A stretch of 64,000 bases of DNA from Coturnix japonica (GCF_001577835.2 NC_029527.1:4627256-4691255), one strand, 5' to 3'; shown: positions 40,651 to 54,900, counted from the stretch's first letter. Notes: a model not told the origin generated them from the letters alone. Translations and numbers: made by a program.

Positions 40651-41641
40651 ATAGGCTACATTCCTTTTGATTTTTCTGTTGCTTTCGACTTCACACGTAT
40701 TTAACCAGTATTTGGCAAACAATGGTTTGAATTATGTGCACTGTACAAATTTAAGCGTAGCTCCAAACAAGTACTGAATGAGGCATTTGGGACCTCACGA
40801 CTGTTTTGTTTTTCCTTCTTTAATACAAACCAGTCAACTGTTTATACGTACTTGTTGCAGTGCTGTACTGCAGTGAACTGACTGGCCACACAGCAGTACA
40901 GGAAACCTTAAACATTTTTCTATCTTGGGAAGATGTGATTGTAGGCAGTGACCCAATGTGTTTTTGGCACTTAATGCTTTAACGTTCCGATTTGTCCTTA
41001 CTGCTCTAAAAGCAGATGCAGACAAAAGCTCTACTGATGCATACTCTGTTTATATGTGGTGATGATATGGCCTGGTTTTGAACGGAGCTTTCCATTCCTG
41101 CCACACTTGTTGCCGCAAACGTCCCTCTTGTGCGCTGAAGCACATGAGAGCAGCCTGATAGGGCTGCAGCACAGATGTATCAGGAAGACAAGGCACGGCA
41201 GCAAGGCTCTCTATCCTATCTCCCCAACCAGCTGCGCTGTAGAAATGAAAAAATAAGTGTGTGCAGAGCACTGGGGTGCAAACATTCACCATGTGATGAT
41301 ATGATTCCAGTGGACCCTTCCAAGACAATTTTTGGGACACAGAAGAGGAAGAGAAAAATACTTAATGTTGAATGCATTGCTGAGTGCCAAGGGCTGACCT
41401 GCATTAAGGGGGAGATGCCTGCTGACTTGGAGTCTTCTGGAACCAGGCTTAGCACAAGAAATCCTTCAGTCACCCTGAGCTGCAACTGCAACAGCAAAAC
41501 AGGGATGACTGCAACTTCAGAAGGCCTGATTTCTTCTAATCCTGACACGTGAAAGCCTGATCCTAAGGTCATCCATCTCTGCTGGACATCAACAGTATTC
41601 ACCTTACAAACAGACATTTGGGGTGTTTGTTTGCTTTTAAA

Positions 41642-41647
41642 AATAAA
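41642..41647 (+). terminator. NINJ1: Distal poly(A) signal, NINJ1
   Basis: AATAAA in an A-rich context, followed by a GT/T-rich downstream element (tgttttgttgtgctta at about 41,677-41,692). This is the last good signal before the sequence becomes unremarkable. Confidence 0.6.
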
Positions 41648-41699
41648 ATTAAGAAGGATATTGGTTTATTACTACATGTTTTGTTGTGCTTACGTAAAA

Positions 41700-44600
41700 T
41701 ATGGAACATCTCTTCAGACACGCAATCTGGGTTTTAAGTCTCTGCAGCCTTTAGAGGTCATGTATCTTTTATCAGACAAAAGTATAAATAATTAAATCTT
41801 GCGATTACCATTTTTTAACATTAGGTACTTATTTAAAATCCTAGTATGCATTTCTGAGGGACAGCAAACAAATACATCAGTTTGAATGGTTCTTTGGTTT
41901 ACTGTGTTTTTCCAGAGTTCTTGGTTGTAGGCAAACATTGCACTTAAAAAGAGGTCATCAATAATAAAGCGAAATGAATCTTCACTGCCTCTCTCAGGAA
42001 ACAGTTCATGCCAGGTCATCTATTTACTTGTTTCATAAGCTGCTGGGCAGCATAAGAATTACACATGCCGCTCTGGTGGTTCTCATTAGTCCCTCAGCAT
42101 CAAGGCCTGACAACACTGAAGTTTTCAGCACAGACGTATTTACTTTAGGGGACAACAACAGTTATTTACTGAAAGTGACCTGCAAGCATTTGTTTCCTAA
42201 AGCATGTCACTAGCTGACAGTTGAATAGAATAGGCTGATCTAGCAATATAATCCTGGTCACTGCTTCCCTTGGCCATCACACAGGAGGTTTTGGCCACTT
42301 AATTTATCCAAACACTTTATCCCATTTCTGCTACATCTTCCCGCAATCTGCACCACTAGCAGGATGTGTGCAGGACGAGGGACGCAGCTCTCTGCCAGCA
42401 GCTGTCACTGCACAGTGCTCAGAGGGGTACTACATGTTACAATAAAAAGCTCAGATAGAGACATTACAACATCCAGCATTCAAAGATTCACAAAAAAGTT
42501 GTCAGCAAAGAGCAGTAGGACCCAAAAAGCTATGCATGTTTTCCTTATTTGCTAGCTTACGAGAGTTGATGGCGCTACAGTGTGATCTGTAAAACCACAG
42601 GAGAACAGGCTCATTGGAAACACGCTTCCATACTGGAGGCCATTGGGCAAGAAGAAGCTGGTGGTGGACATTCATACACATAACTCAGCTCTGATAACCT
42701 TCACACTTAACACCGCTCCTTTAAAATGAACCTGCAGACCTCCCTCAGGTTAGAGGCAATGTATGGCATGCCAGCTGCACTATGATTGATGGAAGCATGG
42801 GCTCTCTTGGTTTGGTTTCATGCAGGGAAAACCACAGTGCTGCTGTAGGACTCTGTTACACTTTCAAATCAGTGATTTTGAATTTAAATAGGTAAATTAT
42901 AATACTAAAATATGATCCCATCTTTGCATAGCTAAGACCACAAACACTTCATTTCCATTAATAAATGCAAAGCTAGTAGTAAATCAAGAGCCTTAGTACA
43001 GTCTTAGCAGCACGGCCGCACCACTCACAGAGCAGCAATCTATAAGAGCTAAGTAGGGCTGTTTAGAACAGCTTTGCCACTGCTATACCAACATCCAGAA
43101 AAGGATACTACAGAAGGATACCATAGACCTTACATTTCCCTTAGAATAACTTCAGGAAACAACTGGTACCCCAGAAACCAACAGATAGTAATTATTTATA
43201 AATTACCACTTAGCAGAAAGAGTCACATCCCACTCTACTCGAATACACACAAATACAGAGACCTTCCTTCAGTGTGCCTTGTAACACTTGGCTCCAAAGC
43301 ACCTGCTCATGTTATGTGTGGAGCTGTAGAGCTGGTGACTGAGCACAGCCTGCAGCCCAGCTGCCTGACACACACGAGCCTTCAGTACAACATACCTGGT
43401 AACAAGGCATCCTCCAATTGGTTTGTGCTTGTTCATACAGCCCTCCAGCCATCACACAATCTTCTTGTCAAATCCTCTCAGCCCAGACAGGAACCCAGCA
43501 TCCTTCCTCACTCCACTGTCGCCCATATATCACCTCCCCACATTCAGTTACCCCTCATATTTCCAAGTTAGAAGGGAGAGCTGAGCTCCACAGCTGAGCT
43601 AAATAACGAGTGGGGTGTGAGAGAACCAATCCCAGTGCCCCAAGGGAAGCCCTACTCCCAGTCTCATTTCTTATAGCTCCTGGTGATCACCTGTGTCAGG
43701 AGGGGAGCCACAGGTTACCCAGCAGACATCATGGCAAACAGTGGAAGACATGGAACATGATCTTCTAGAGAATCCACAATCACCTGTAGCCCAACCTGCC
43801 ATCTGGGTGCTGGGTGGGAATAGCAAAAGGATGACCTTCTTTGTGATTGGATGCAGGGAATAAGTCTGAACTCACTTTCTCTTCACAGGCTGTTGAAGCA
43901 GAGATCAGTTCTTGTAGCATTCCTCTTCTTGCATTACTTCCTAGCACACAAAGTTTGGTGCCTGGCTGCTGTCCCAGAGCAGTGCCACAGCCCCATGGGA
44001 GAGGCAAACCTCCTCCTGCTCTGCCCTGCAGCTGCCCCAGCAGCATTTCCCCTCTGGTCTCCAATCCTTCAGCTCAGAGATGGTCCCAACCCTCTTTTTT
44101 GGCAGGATAGGATTGAATATTTAGGAGAAGAGCTGAAAATCAGCAGCCACAACACTCAGAGCTGCACCAGAACTACTGAAATGCTGCCAGCTGTTTGCCC
44201 TGGCACCAAAAATAAATGAGACAAAAACAGTTCCATCACCACCCAGTATTACCCCAACTGTTTGGCACTGAAAAAGAAAATTATTTAAGCCACTAGTAAG
44301 GACCTGATTTTCACATCTGTGCTGCAACTGTGAAAACTATGCTGATAAAAATCACGTGGGAAAGCTCACAGCAAGCAGCCTCACCTCTGAGAGCACCACT
44401 GTGGCACAGGGCCACAGTCATCCAGCCTGGATGCTGGCACCTTCTCACCTGCTGTCACTGCTGCCATGCTATTCCTTTCCCACAGGCACAGAACCAGCAT
44501 GCTTGTTCTTTCTGGGTCCCACCTCCCTCTTCAAGGGCAGGAGAGGGACTGGCTGCTGGTAGCAGCAACAACGAAAGTGGGGCAGGAAACCCCACTGCAG

Positions 44601-45410
44601 GGCAGGAGGTGTGCAGGGCTTGGGCACCCACCACTGCGGCTCACAGCCACAGCAGCAGCCTGCATGGAGCAGCCCAGCTCTGTGAGTTTTCTGCTTTGCT
44701 GGGCACGATAATATTAAAGATTTAGCAGGACCAAAATATAGGAAAGCTTTTTCTTGCAGCTGCAGACTGCCACGGCCTGTGCTCTGAAATAGAAAGGGCA
44801 GCTTGGGACTCACCTTAAATGCTCTTCTGTGCATGCAGCAAGGCAGAGTCCCGCTCTGTGCTTCTGCTCCATAAAGTCAGGGGCGTAGAGCTGCTGAGGT
44901 TTGTTCAGGCCTTGGGGTTGCAGCAGGCAGCCATGCTGGTTTCTCACACACATCCTGGCTGTGCTGATGTCCATGAGAAGAGCTTCTTGCCCTCCTGCCC
45001 TGAGGAACATCATGTAGGCTGGAGGGGGAGACCTCTAATCCAGCACACCCAGCAGACAAGCTCCAAAGGAGAGCAATGGCTCAACCACAATGCTCTTGTT
45101 CATTGCCACTTGGCAAGACTCCCCTTGAAGTTCACACACAAGAACAGGTTGATAACAAGCCTGTCTGCATGCTCTTTCCACCTGCAGTCCCTTTAGGGGT
45201 GATCGAGGTAACCACCTCCTGCAATGCAGTTATAGGTCCCCACTGGCCTCAACAGGCAATGATCCATAGGGCTGTCAAACCAGCACCAAGGGCTTCCCAC
45301 ATGTCCCACAGCAAACTGACCGCTGGAGAACAGCGGGCAGATGGCTGCCATGAGGACGAAGTGTGTTGGGGTCCTTCTGGGAGGGCCAAAGCACATCACA
45401 CCACACACAG
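41700..45410. other. Convergent intergenic interval NINJ1 / CARD19
   Basis: About 3.7 kb between the two facing poly(A) sites. No exon, RNA gene or recognisable transposon was seen. The longest frame (plus strand 43,074-43,571, 165 codons) has no family resemblance and no promoter. Confidence 0.6.
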
Positions 45411-45432
45411 CAGAACTTTGCTCAGTACAGAC

Positions 45433-45438
45433 TTTATT
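45433..45438 (-). terminator. CARD19: CARD19 poly(A) signal
   Basis: The minus strand reads AATAAA. About 30 bases further on there is a strongly GT-rich stretch (gctgtgtgtggtgtgatgtg, about 45,394-45,413), a textbook downstream element. Cleavage is expected near 45,415-45,420. Confidence 0.7.
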
Positions 45439-45470
45439 ACAGTTTACATGGCCAGCTTCACCACGTTAAA

Positions 45471-45486
45471 AACAACAACAACAACA
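45471..45486. repeat. (AAC)n short microsatellite
   Basis: Five copies of AAC (GTT on the transcribed minus strand) immediately upstream of the CARD19 poly(A) signal. Confidence 0.8.
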
Positions 45487-45702
45487 CAAATGCCATTAAT
45501 TTTTACAGAATTTAAGAAACCGTATGTGAGGATAAATGATTTCAAAACACAGGCCCTGTGCAGTGCAGCAAACCGTTGTTGTTTCTTTGCATAACAGCAA
45601 GACTTGATCACGCAGCTAGGGCAAGACATGTTTCCAGCGTAACTTTTGTGTATGAAGAACAGCAGTAAGAGGCATCTCTAACTGCAGCTTTTAACCAAAT
45701 GC

Positions 45703-45708
45703 TTTAAT
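45703..45708 (-). terminator. CARD19: Alternative poly(A) signal ATTAAA
   Basis: The minus strand reads ATTAAA, about 270 bases before the AATAAA. It is a weaker candidate for a slightly shorter CARD19 transcript. Confidence 0.3.
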
Positions 45709-48700
45709 GTTTTCAAATTATTACAGTATTAAGAAAAAAATAATACAAATGAAAGAGCTTTAGTAAGGCAACTCTGCCTAGGCAGCTTCCAATGCTGCAG
45801 CAGCAGCTATCGAGCAGCCCTGCATGCCCTGCAGTGAATCATCACTTCATTAGAGCCCTCCCTGGCAGGCACGCCAGCCGGCACCAAAGCACTTTAAATA
45901 GCAGGCTGCTTGCACGCAGAGCTGTGCACAGTGACGGTGTGAGCTGTCACCTCGTGTCCCAGCTCTGGGGATGCAGACAGCCCAGCCTGCCTGAGCTGCT
46001 TGGCCTGCCTACTCACTGCTTGGGGCTGCCCAGCAATCCTGCTGTGACCTCAGCAGCACGGACACTATGGCTGAGACAACCACGGGCAGTTCAGCTTTGC
46101 TTTAAATCAAAATGCCCATTCATGAGAAAAAAGCAAGGAAGGAAGACTATTGGGTAGGTAGTGGGACAGCAGTGAGGGGCTGTTCCACCTGGAGCTGCTG
46201 GAGATGTCATTCTTCCTGCCCACCTCCTTCCCCAGAGTCATGTTTGTGGATGTTAGAACTGCTGGGCTCCTCAGCCCACGCAGCTCCTAATGCTGTAGGA
46301 GGAAAGCAAATATTTTTCTTCTCCAACCAGAGCTGCACAATGTGAGAGGTTAAGCTGAAAACAGGACTGCTTTCTATTAGCTCCTATCCTATCGTATATT
46401 TACCACAACATTTGCAAGAACAGCCTCCATCCTCTGCACACTCCTACTGTATTTTGCACATATGGGACAACTTCCCCCACACACAGCTAGCACACTCCCA
46501 GATACCAGCACAGCTACAGCAGCAAACACAGCTTGACTTGACAGCTTGAGCTGGGAGTCTGCAGCAATACAGGCTCACCCAGGCCATACGTAATTTACTT
46601 TGAAGAGCTGTGCTTGCCCAGAAGGACCTGACTCCCAAGCAGGTACATATGTACTTCCTTCAGGAACGAAGTCTCCCAACATGCTCACCTGCAGCACTCT
46701 GCTCTACCACAAAGAACTACAAAACACCTGCTGAAGCTCTGCTTGACTTCTCGAAACCTTTTGTAAGGATTATGGCAGTGCAGGGAAAAGGAGGGAAAGG
46801 AACCAAGTCATTGCTTTCTCCAGAGACTACACATTACACAAACCTATGCACATAACAGTTCTAACTTGCCTCACTTCTTAAACTAAAAACTAGCACTGAC
46901 AGAGGAACTGATAATTTTCTGTTCTTTGCTGCCAGGTCGTTACTAGTATTGGGATGAATCCAAACTTGTTCTTCCTCCCAGCCCTAGCCCTGGGGACAGC
47001 TTGTCCTGGCATTTTTCCTAAGAGAGATCCTCATCTCAAACAACCTCAGAAGAAGAAATACAGCCACAGCTTTCAATAAACTCTCCAGTTCTCTGTGGTT
47101 TTCAAGGCACAAGGAAGCCTCTTGGCGTAAGTGAGGGGGAACGCCACATGCAACTGCACAGCCACTGCTCCTGCTGCAGTGCAGACAAGGCACTGACAGC
47201 TTCTGCAGGCTTCAGCAACAGTTCACAACAATTTGCAAACTGTTATTTAAGGGTGAAGTGCTGGATAACCCCAGCAGAAGGAACCTGCCTACAGCATAGT
47301 GACCTCTGCTTTTGCTTTGAAATGAAATGTGACTGTTGAGAATATCGCAGATAATGTTTTCATGTAAAATGGAGTACTGTTCCTGTAATGATGTTCCAGA
47401 GCTGGGTTCAAGGCAAAGACTTAAAACCCCTTTGGATTTCAGAGCTATTTTTTCTAGCCCCTTTAAAAGGTGCCGCTTATGGGATTAAAGCAGCAGAGGG
47501 GAGGGTAACAGTTAATTCCAAACTCTATAAATTACAGATGGTTTGTTGGAGGAAAAAACATTTTAAACATAAAGCAAGGCGCAGCAAGTAGAACAGGACA
47601 TGATTAAAGCCCATCCCAAGATGGAAGGTGGCACAGCAGCAGCTCATGGTGCAACTCAGGCAGCAAAGCTGTTTGGCAGTGCTACAGGAAATGCTCTCAC
47701 CTCCGTCTTCCTTACACTCTTGAGCAAGCAACTGAAGAACTACCCACCTGACAGTGCCACTTCCCACCACCATTTGTATTGAGCTAGGCAGGACCATGGT
47801 TAGAATCATAAACACTGCACACTTATCTGTCTCCCTGAATGTCCCTCGAGAACTCTGATCTTATTCTGTATACTGAAGATGGTATTTGCAAGTTTTTCGG
47901 GTTCCAAGTTACAGATGAAAAACATAAAACTAAATGGCATTATGAGCAACCTCAAGCTCTTCAAATAGGATTTTTGACCATTAAAAAATAAAGTCACAAT
48001 TTGATATCCTTGCAAAATGCTGCGGATTACTTCAGTTTCTTGGACGTACAGTCCCCAAAACACCCCACTTGGAAAAGATAAAGCTAAATCTGAAAAGTCT
48101 CCTTCGAGTGCTTCAGATCTGACCTTGCAGTCCCCAGAACATTCACAGGCTGGGTGCTGGCCTGCACAAGCTCCAGCACATTCAAATCATGATGAACACA
48201 AGCTGAACAAGGCAGGTGGAAGGATGCACAAACAGGAGGACTACAACACAAGGCAAGGACACGTGTATGACAAGGCATACAGATGTAACTGGTACTGAAA
48301 AGCTTTGCAGGAGCCATTGCCCACCTGAGCTCAGGTAGTAAATATAAAGGATCCAGACAAAACAGACAGTCCTGAGATAGAGATCAATTTCTTATTAAGG
48401 CTTTGAGTGCATGTGGTTTGGTGTGGTTTTGGTTATTTTTAAGTGCTTTTCTTAAATTAATTATCATAAAAGACAGGCTAGCATTCTTTAAACTGTTGTG
48501 TTTCTTCATTCCAGTATAAAATACACATATTCAAACCCATGATCGGATAGGATATCGTTTCAGAGTTTGTATTAAAAATACTTTTATCCAAATGATAAAT
48601 ATTTTAAAATAAGCATTTACAAAAATAAATGGTCCATTCCCATAAGGAAGGACATATATAGCTGAAAATCTGAATACGTCTTGAGGCAACACAATTATTG

Positions 48701-48817
48701 ATGAAGCTAGTTAATAAAATCTTTGGTATGAGAGTATAGTACATTAATATTCATGCACCGTTGTCTTCCCTTGGCAGATACACTGTACAGATGTCTAAGT
48801 GAAGAGGCAGCTTTTCC

Positions 48818-48930
48818 TTAATTTCTGGAGATGTCTTCCAAATACAACATACAAATATTTCTAACATGTCTTCCTATGATAATAGGAGAAAAACCCAAGA
48901 TTCTCCTGGATCTTCCTATGACTTTTGCAT
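48818..48930 (-). CDS. CARD19: CARD19 coding exon 6 with stop
   Basis: Acceptor tctgttttag, then 113 bases encoding (D)AKVIGRSRRILGFSPIII and GRHVRNICMLYLEDISRN, then TAA (48,818-48,820). It aligns with the human tail 'TRRVLGFSPVIIDRHV' and identifies the long, membrane-anchored isoform. This short C-terminal peptide lies on the far side of the membrane segment from the CARD. Confidence 0.95.
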
Positions 48931-51900
48931 CTAAAACAGAAATGAAGATGGGAGGAAAGAGAACAAGAACACAGTTAAATTTCAGTTTAGCTGGTGAGCA
49001 GCATCTACAAAATATAGAAATCAATACAAGAATTACTCTAGAGGAAAGCCTGTTTCCTTCAATATTGCATACATTGGCTGCCAAGGCAGGATAAAGATAA
49101 ATACCAACACTGCTGCAATTTCGGACACACAAGCAGGAGGCTACTGAGCTAGGGATGGCAGCAGCTTTGCACCCAAGCACGGCCCCAGGACCTTGCACTG
49201 GTGGCTGTTAGAGTGGGGGAATAGAGACACTGCATAGGTAAAGGAATGAAAAATAAAAACTGAACAAAAGAGTCTTGGAACAAAAGACTTGGGGAGATGT
49301 GAGGACTTGGGAGCTATGGACAATTAACTGCGATCAAGGGAAGTTATAGGAAGTTTTTTGGGGTTCTTTTTGAAAATGCTGGTACTAATCACTGATAAAG
49401 GAAGGCAAGGGCAGCTAAGGAAGCACAAGGGTTAGCCTCAATGGCCTAATGGTTCTCTTTTAAGTCTTAAGCCCTGTCTCCAGGGAAAGTCCCACTGAGG
49501 GACTTGGATCTGGGACTGAAAGGGATCGCAGCCCAGACACCAGTGAGCTGGGGCTCCGGGTCAGGACCTGCAGCCCACAGCTCCTGGAAAGATGTCAACA
49601 GCAACACCCAAGTGTGACTGCTGTGAGCAGGAAATGAGGAGCAGATGGCATCAAACCAACATGAAGTTTGAGTTCTGCTCCCCGCTGACTACATGAAGAC
49701 TGACACCTCCCACACTGCAGAGGAACAAAAGGATCCCCCTGAAAAAGCTGCTCGCTCCCACTGGTGCTGGCTCACCAGGGTCAATCCAGGAGCACACCTT
49801 TCTGCTAAGAGTCACTCTGTGAGAGCAGCAAGCAGGACTGGGACATGGACCTGCACCATAAAGCAGAAGCAGGGTGGACACCACACCAAGTCCCAGCTCT
49901 ACAAACACTCGTGGCTTCCCAAAGGTTTGTACCTGCCTTCTGCCTCTGCCTCGTGGCTGCTAGGAACCATGACCCAATGCCATAGCAACAGGAGCTCACA
50001 TGATAACTGCCTTTAAAAAGAGCCCCTATTTGTGGCCTCCTCTGTCGACAAATGATCCATTATTTATACCTCGGCATGTCTGAAATACAGTTTGCATCCT
50101 AACCTCATTAATGAATGATGACACCTTGACCCGCTCTATTAAGTTAGCTGTGTTAGACTGAGAAGTGTGCTGCTCTCCCTGTCACGTGCTGAAGTAAGGC
50201 AATCAACAGGAAAAAGACCAGGGTAGATTACCTGAGTTACAGCAGTACCAAAATAAGGCAAATCCTGCTGCCGCACTGAAACAGGCGAGGAAAAACACCG
50301 GGCCTAGAGGAAATAGGAAAGGGAACCCATTAAGACAGAGCAGAGCACTGAAAGTTTATCTCAGTTCATAAATCATCAATTGCTGTTAATATGCATAACT
50401 AAGTGTATTCAAATGAGGTTAACACATTCACAATTATGTATGTGCTGTAGCTAACGTACTATGAAGAACATTTACTGTACTGTAATTAGTTTTATTACAG
50501 GTACTTTGACACCATTCACTGTTCATCTCTGTTCAGCTGTGTTCCAGTCAATGAAAGCAAGAACCTTCTGAGGCATTTTCTTAGCCTAAAACATGGTGCA
50601 AAGAAACCCTTTAAATACAACAGAACAGTAACCAGATCACTGGGACATAAGCCACACAATGCATCGTCTTACTTCACAACTTGCCTCTGTTAGGTGAGTG
50701 TACTGCCCACGGGGAAGGAACGTTGTGAAAATACACCACAAGATAACTCCAGTTCACTACAGGTGAGTTTTTAGGGTCTTGTTTGTTCCCTTTCTTTGCC
50801 TTTTGTCTAGTACTGAAATTGGTGCTCTGAATCCTGTTGCTCCACTGGCTTCAATCACACCTCATCATCTTTCTGTACAAAGAATGCAGGATCAGGCTCC
50901 ATTAAAACAACAAATGCCAGAGAAGGAGAACAGAGCCAATGCCAGAAGCCCAGGCACTGCCAAGCATCAGCCCTGTTTCCTTGTTTGCAGTTAGCACACA
51001 GGACTCACTTGACCTCTGTAGCTATATATCTCACTTATTCCAATAGCATTTGCACACGCCTCCATATAAAATGGAACAGGAAAGGACCATGTGTGATTAT
51101 ATACATACAGATGTTCCACAAATGATGCTTTCATGACAAAAGCGAAGATTCTCGCTCCTGTTTACAATTCTGAAATGCAGTGCCTCCCACATACCTCAAA
51201 CAAATCTCTCATTGGAAACACTGCTTTAATGTGTCTGCCTGGAATTACACACAGCTTCATGCTGATGCTCAGTAATGATGTTCAATGGAATCTTTCTAAT
51301 TCATACTTATCCATTAACAAAGACCTCAGAGATTTATATCTGCCTTTTTATCATCTAATATTCTATTTGTATTTATGACTTTGCTATGAATACACGTGCA
51401 TTTAAACTGCACCTGTCAATTTAAGGATAAATGAACTCCAGACTAATGACTGAATGGAGCCAACCACATGAGAGTATTCAAAGAAATAAGCACCCAAACA
51501 AAACCACACCATGAGTTAAAACGTGTCTTTGCCCTTCATTTCAGACTTCTCCCGGGGCACAAACTGACACAGAAACGTATTTTATATAAGGCTCTTTCGA
51601 TCTCTTATAATCAAACGGAAATTTCTAAATAAAACATCAACTAAAACTTAAGTGAGAAAAAAAGTCATGATGAATTTCTTTCAGTTTCTTTTGTTCTTCA
51701 ATTCCTTTTCAAAACATCTTTTAGTAACTAAAATTACTGACTTCCCTGTAATCTGGGCAATGAGAAAGGAAGAGGAAGTAAGTTTAACATGTTATTCTAC
51801 AGGAAAACTATTTAAGTTCACTCTTGCTCATCTTCAGTCTTTGTTTTCTAAGGATTTGTACTTAAATTGGAAGCTTAAAAAGAAAGCTATGCAACAAAAT

Positions 51901-54900
51901 AGATGGCCTTGTACAAAATCACAGCAGCAGGACAGCCTTTACTATTCAAGCATTGGAGAAATCATAGCAAATGAACAGCTTAGCAAATGAACAACACGAG
52001 TAAAAATACCACTGTAAATATTGATTAAAGTCAGCTCTTGAATTTCCTGGCACTGGCTGCCTTCAGCAGCAGCTCAGTGAGCTTCCCTCCATTCATCCCA
52101 CTTAGATGGTGACAGAAAGGATATCGTAAAACAAACTACGTTACATGAAATGCAAATTACATAATAAAATAAACTGCATCATCATCTGAAAAGCCATTCC
52201 ATAAAGTGACGCTGTACGCATTTATTTACCCCTGTCATTTAGCATACATTTCTCCTTGTCAGTGTCTATGTCTGCGGAATCTGTGGTTTCTAGAAATAAA
52301 AGCAACACATCAGAAGTTAGTATTCAGCTCAAGCAAACACAAACATAATCAGCACATGCAAAATACCACGTTGCCAAAAAATACCTCTTTTTGACATGAA
52401 ATATTAGCCCTTCCAAGAGTAAATCATTGCTACAGTTACATCTGGATATGTATTGATCAAAAGACAGCCACAGGTCATTTGAATGCACCATGAACAGCTG
52501 TAAGCAGTTGCAGCAGCACCTCCCATCTTATTAAGCCCTGACCACAGGAGGAGCCTCACGCACAGCAGCACTTGGATTCACACACAAGGGACAGACTGAA
52601 AATCTCTGGCACATTTGAGTACTTTGGAGCAGTCAAACTGCTTCCCAAGTGAGGAAAGCAGGAAGTACTTCTTCCATAACGCCAGAAACTTGTAGCGTAA
52701 CACATACAAAACACTTGTGAGCCAAAGCATGCGCTAATCTGAGAACCTCCTGATTTAATGTATCACCACCCTTTCTGTTCTTGTGTAAATCTCTGGGCAT
52801 GGGAGTATCTGGCAGACAGAGCCCTCAGAAAACACTGCTTGGCACACATTACTTATCCAAATTCTGCTCTTGGCTGAATAAACATACAGTCTCTTGAAAT
52901 CTGGAGGGACTACATACCAACATTTGGCACAAGTGATTTTTGCCTCTAGATGACGTTTTTCTGTGAACTCGAGTAGAAAAGGAGGCTGACCTTAAGATTT
53001 CTGAGAGTTATCAGCAACGAAGCCATTTAGTTCAAACACAAGAATTAAGAAGGCAGCAGTATTGATAGGTCTCTTCCTTTATTTAGAGACCTGCCATGAA
53101 GGTGTACTCCAAGCTAACCTTCAACATTCGTAAGACAAAGGAATAACAGAACAGCCTTTGGAAGCGCTTGAGACAGGACAGGCATTTAGACTCTCACTTA
53201 GGCATTCCAGGATGAGGGAGAGGACACTAAGGAAGCTGCTGTGGAGTAAAGTATCCAAGTAGCATCCGTGCTTCACTGGAGCAGGCCCATTTCTGCACAT
53301 CTTCCATCCCACAGCGAGAACAGAGCAGCAGCACTGCAACCACTTGGCTGCACACATGGGAGCTGCTGAAGGAGAAAGAATTGCTGCAGAGCCCCCACGG
53401 TGCACACTGCCTAAATGGCAATCACATGCAGCCTGCGTGTTCTGTGGGCTGTCCTCTCCAGATAACCTAGCACACAATTCCTCACACTTTCAGCTCTGCA
53501 CTCCTGGCAAGCTACCATTGGGCACAACTGAGCAGATCCGTCATCCTTCTAGCTCTTCTAGCTCATGTCAGCTCAGAGAGAAATAAAAACATTCTCTAAG
53601 TCACATGGAAAACCCATTTGGCTTCAGTAGCTCCAACAGGGTCCATGCCATGTGCCTTCCCCACCCTCTAGTGGGAACTTGGAGACATTGCTGAACATCT
53701 CACTTCCAATATTATATTTGAAGCAAAGAAACTTTGTTCTTGAGCAAATTTTGAAGGTTTTTCTACACATCTACAAACTCCAGTGTGAATTCTGTAATGC
53801 ACTGTGCTACCTCTTGCAAAATTGAGTGACTATTGCTATGAATAACGTTTGAGCAACACAAAACTTGTACGTGCTGGAGGTCTGAAGGACGATGTCTTTA
53901 ACATTCAAAATGATTCAAGGTCACCTAAAGGAGAAATAACAGCTTCTGCTGAAAATGGAGCTTTTTTCCGGAGAATTGTTTTTTTATGGTTTTAGCTTAA
54001 TATGCTGCACAAACGTTCATCAGCCATTCAGCACATTTGTTTTAGTTACAGAACTCATACACAGCAGCAAAAGCATTAATGTAAACACTACCAACAAACA
54101 ACTTCCTTCTCAGGTCAATACAAGGGAACTGCAGAATCTCAGAATGTAGTAGCATTTTAAGTCACTTAATTGAACTTATTCTCACTGCTCTGAGAATGGT
54201 GACATAAGAGTGCACCAAGACATATTATTTAATGACCTATGACTGTTCCCTGGGTCTCTTTGCATAACGCAATAGCAGCCAAAGGCTTGGGGGAACCACA
54301 ATCAGTCTATTTTTACCATGAAGCCCCTCTAGCACTGTACAAAATAAGCAGTCTGACTGTGAGAAGGCCTTCACTCTGCCTATGTGGCTCCCAGAGTAAA
54401 AGCCCTTCTATCGGTCCTTACTGATTACTATTGCTACACCAGCCTACATCAGTCACCAGGGTGCAAGGTTGAGCATGCTTCAGCTCTAGCTAACAGCACT
54501 ATGCAAGTTTCCTTTCTGCTGCTTGGCCAGGTGTAACAAGAGCACAACAAAGTGAGAAGAGTCACTGTCTCAACATCACACAGCCTCCAACAAGGGTTTT
54601 ATGGGTACAGATGGCCTTGGGCCCAGCTGATTTCTCTATGGGATGTAGGGAAGATTTGGCTAACATCTACAGATAAGTCTCATTTTCAGAAATGGCCTGT
54701 AATTTTGTAATTAGTATGGCACAGTCTAGAAATAAAGGAGATATAATTTCTTCTTTGCTTTTGTTGGTGATAGTAGCTTTTGTTTTGCTTGTTTCTTTTA
54801 AAAACCTATTGACTTTCGAGGCAACAATTTGAATCTAACTGGAGCTTGACCCACATTGTTATAATTTCCCCTTGGCACTAACTGGGTTTCCAATAACTAG

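Larger units (their letters stand above)
39389..41665 (+). other. NINJ1: NINJ1 terminal exon, 3' UTR
   Basis: Starts after a good acceptor (cttgtttcag) and is non-coding for NINJ1. Two AATAAA signals (40,645-40,650 and 41,642-41,647) would give UTRs of about 1.3 and 2.3 kb. The frames at 41,175-41,617 on both strands are chance frames in the UTR. Confidence 0.75.
45415..48817 (-). other. CARD19: CARD19 3' UTR (long, inferred)
   Basis: From the CARD19 stop at 48,818 down to about 45,415 the minus strand shows no AATAAA until 45,433-45,438, and an ATTAAA at 45,703-45,708. This implies a 3' UTR of roughly 3.1-3.4 kb. The whole stretch is non-coding. The open frames in it (for example 47,600-47,782 and 46,112-46,345) have no family resemblance. 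I cannot exclude a nearer site using a variant signal. Confidence 0.55.

Noticed and set aside
43074-43571. A 165-codon plus-strand frame between NINJ1 and CARD19
   Set aside because: No domain, repeats or signal visible. It lies in the convergent gap and reads like random translation.
45076-45594. A 172-codon plus-strand frame
   Set aside because: It runs antisense through the CARD19 poly(A) site and the AAC microsatellite and has no recognisable protein features.
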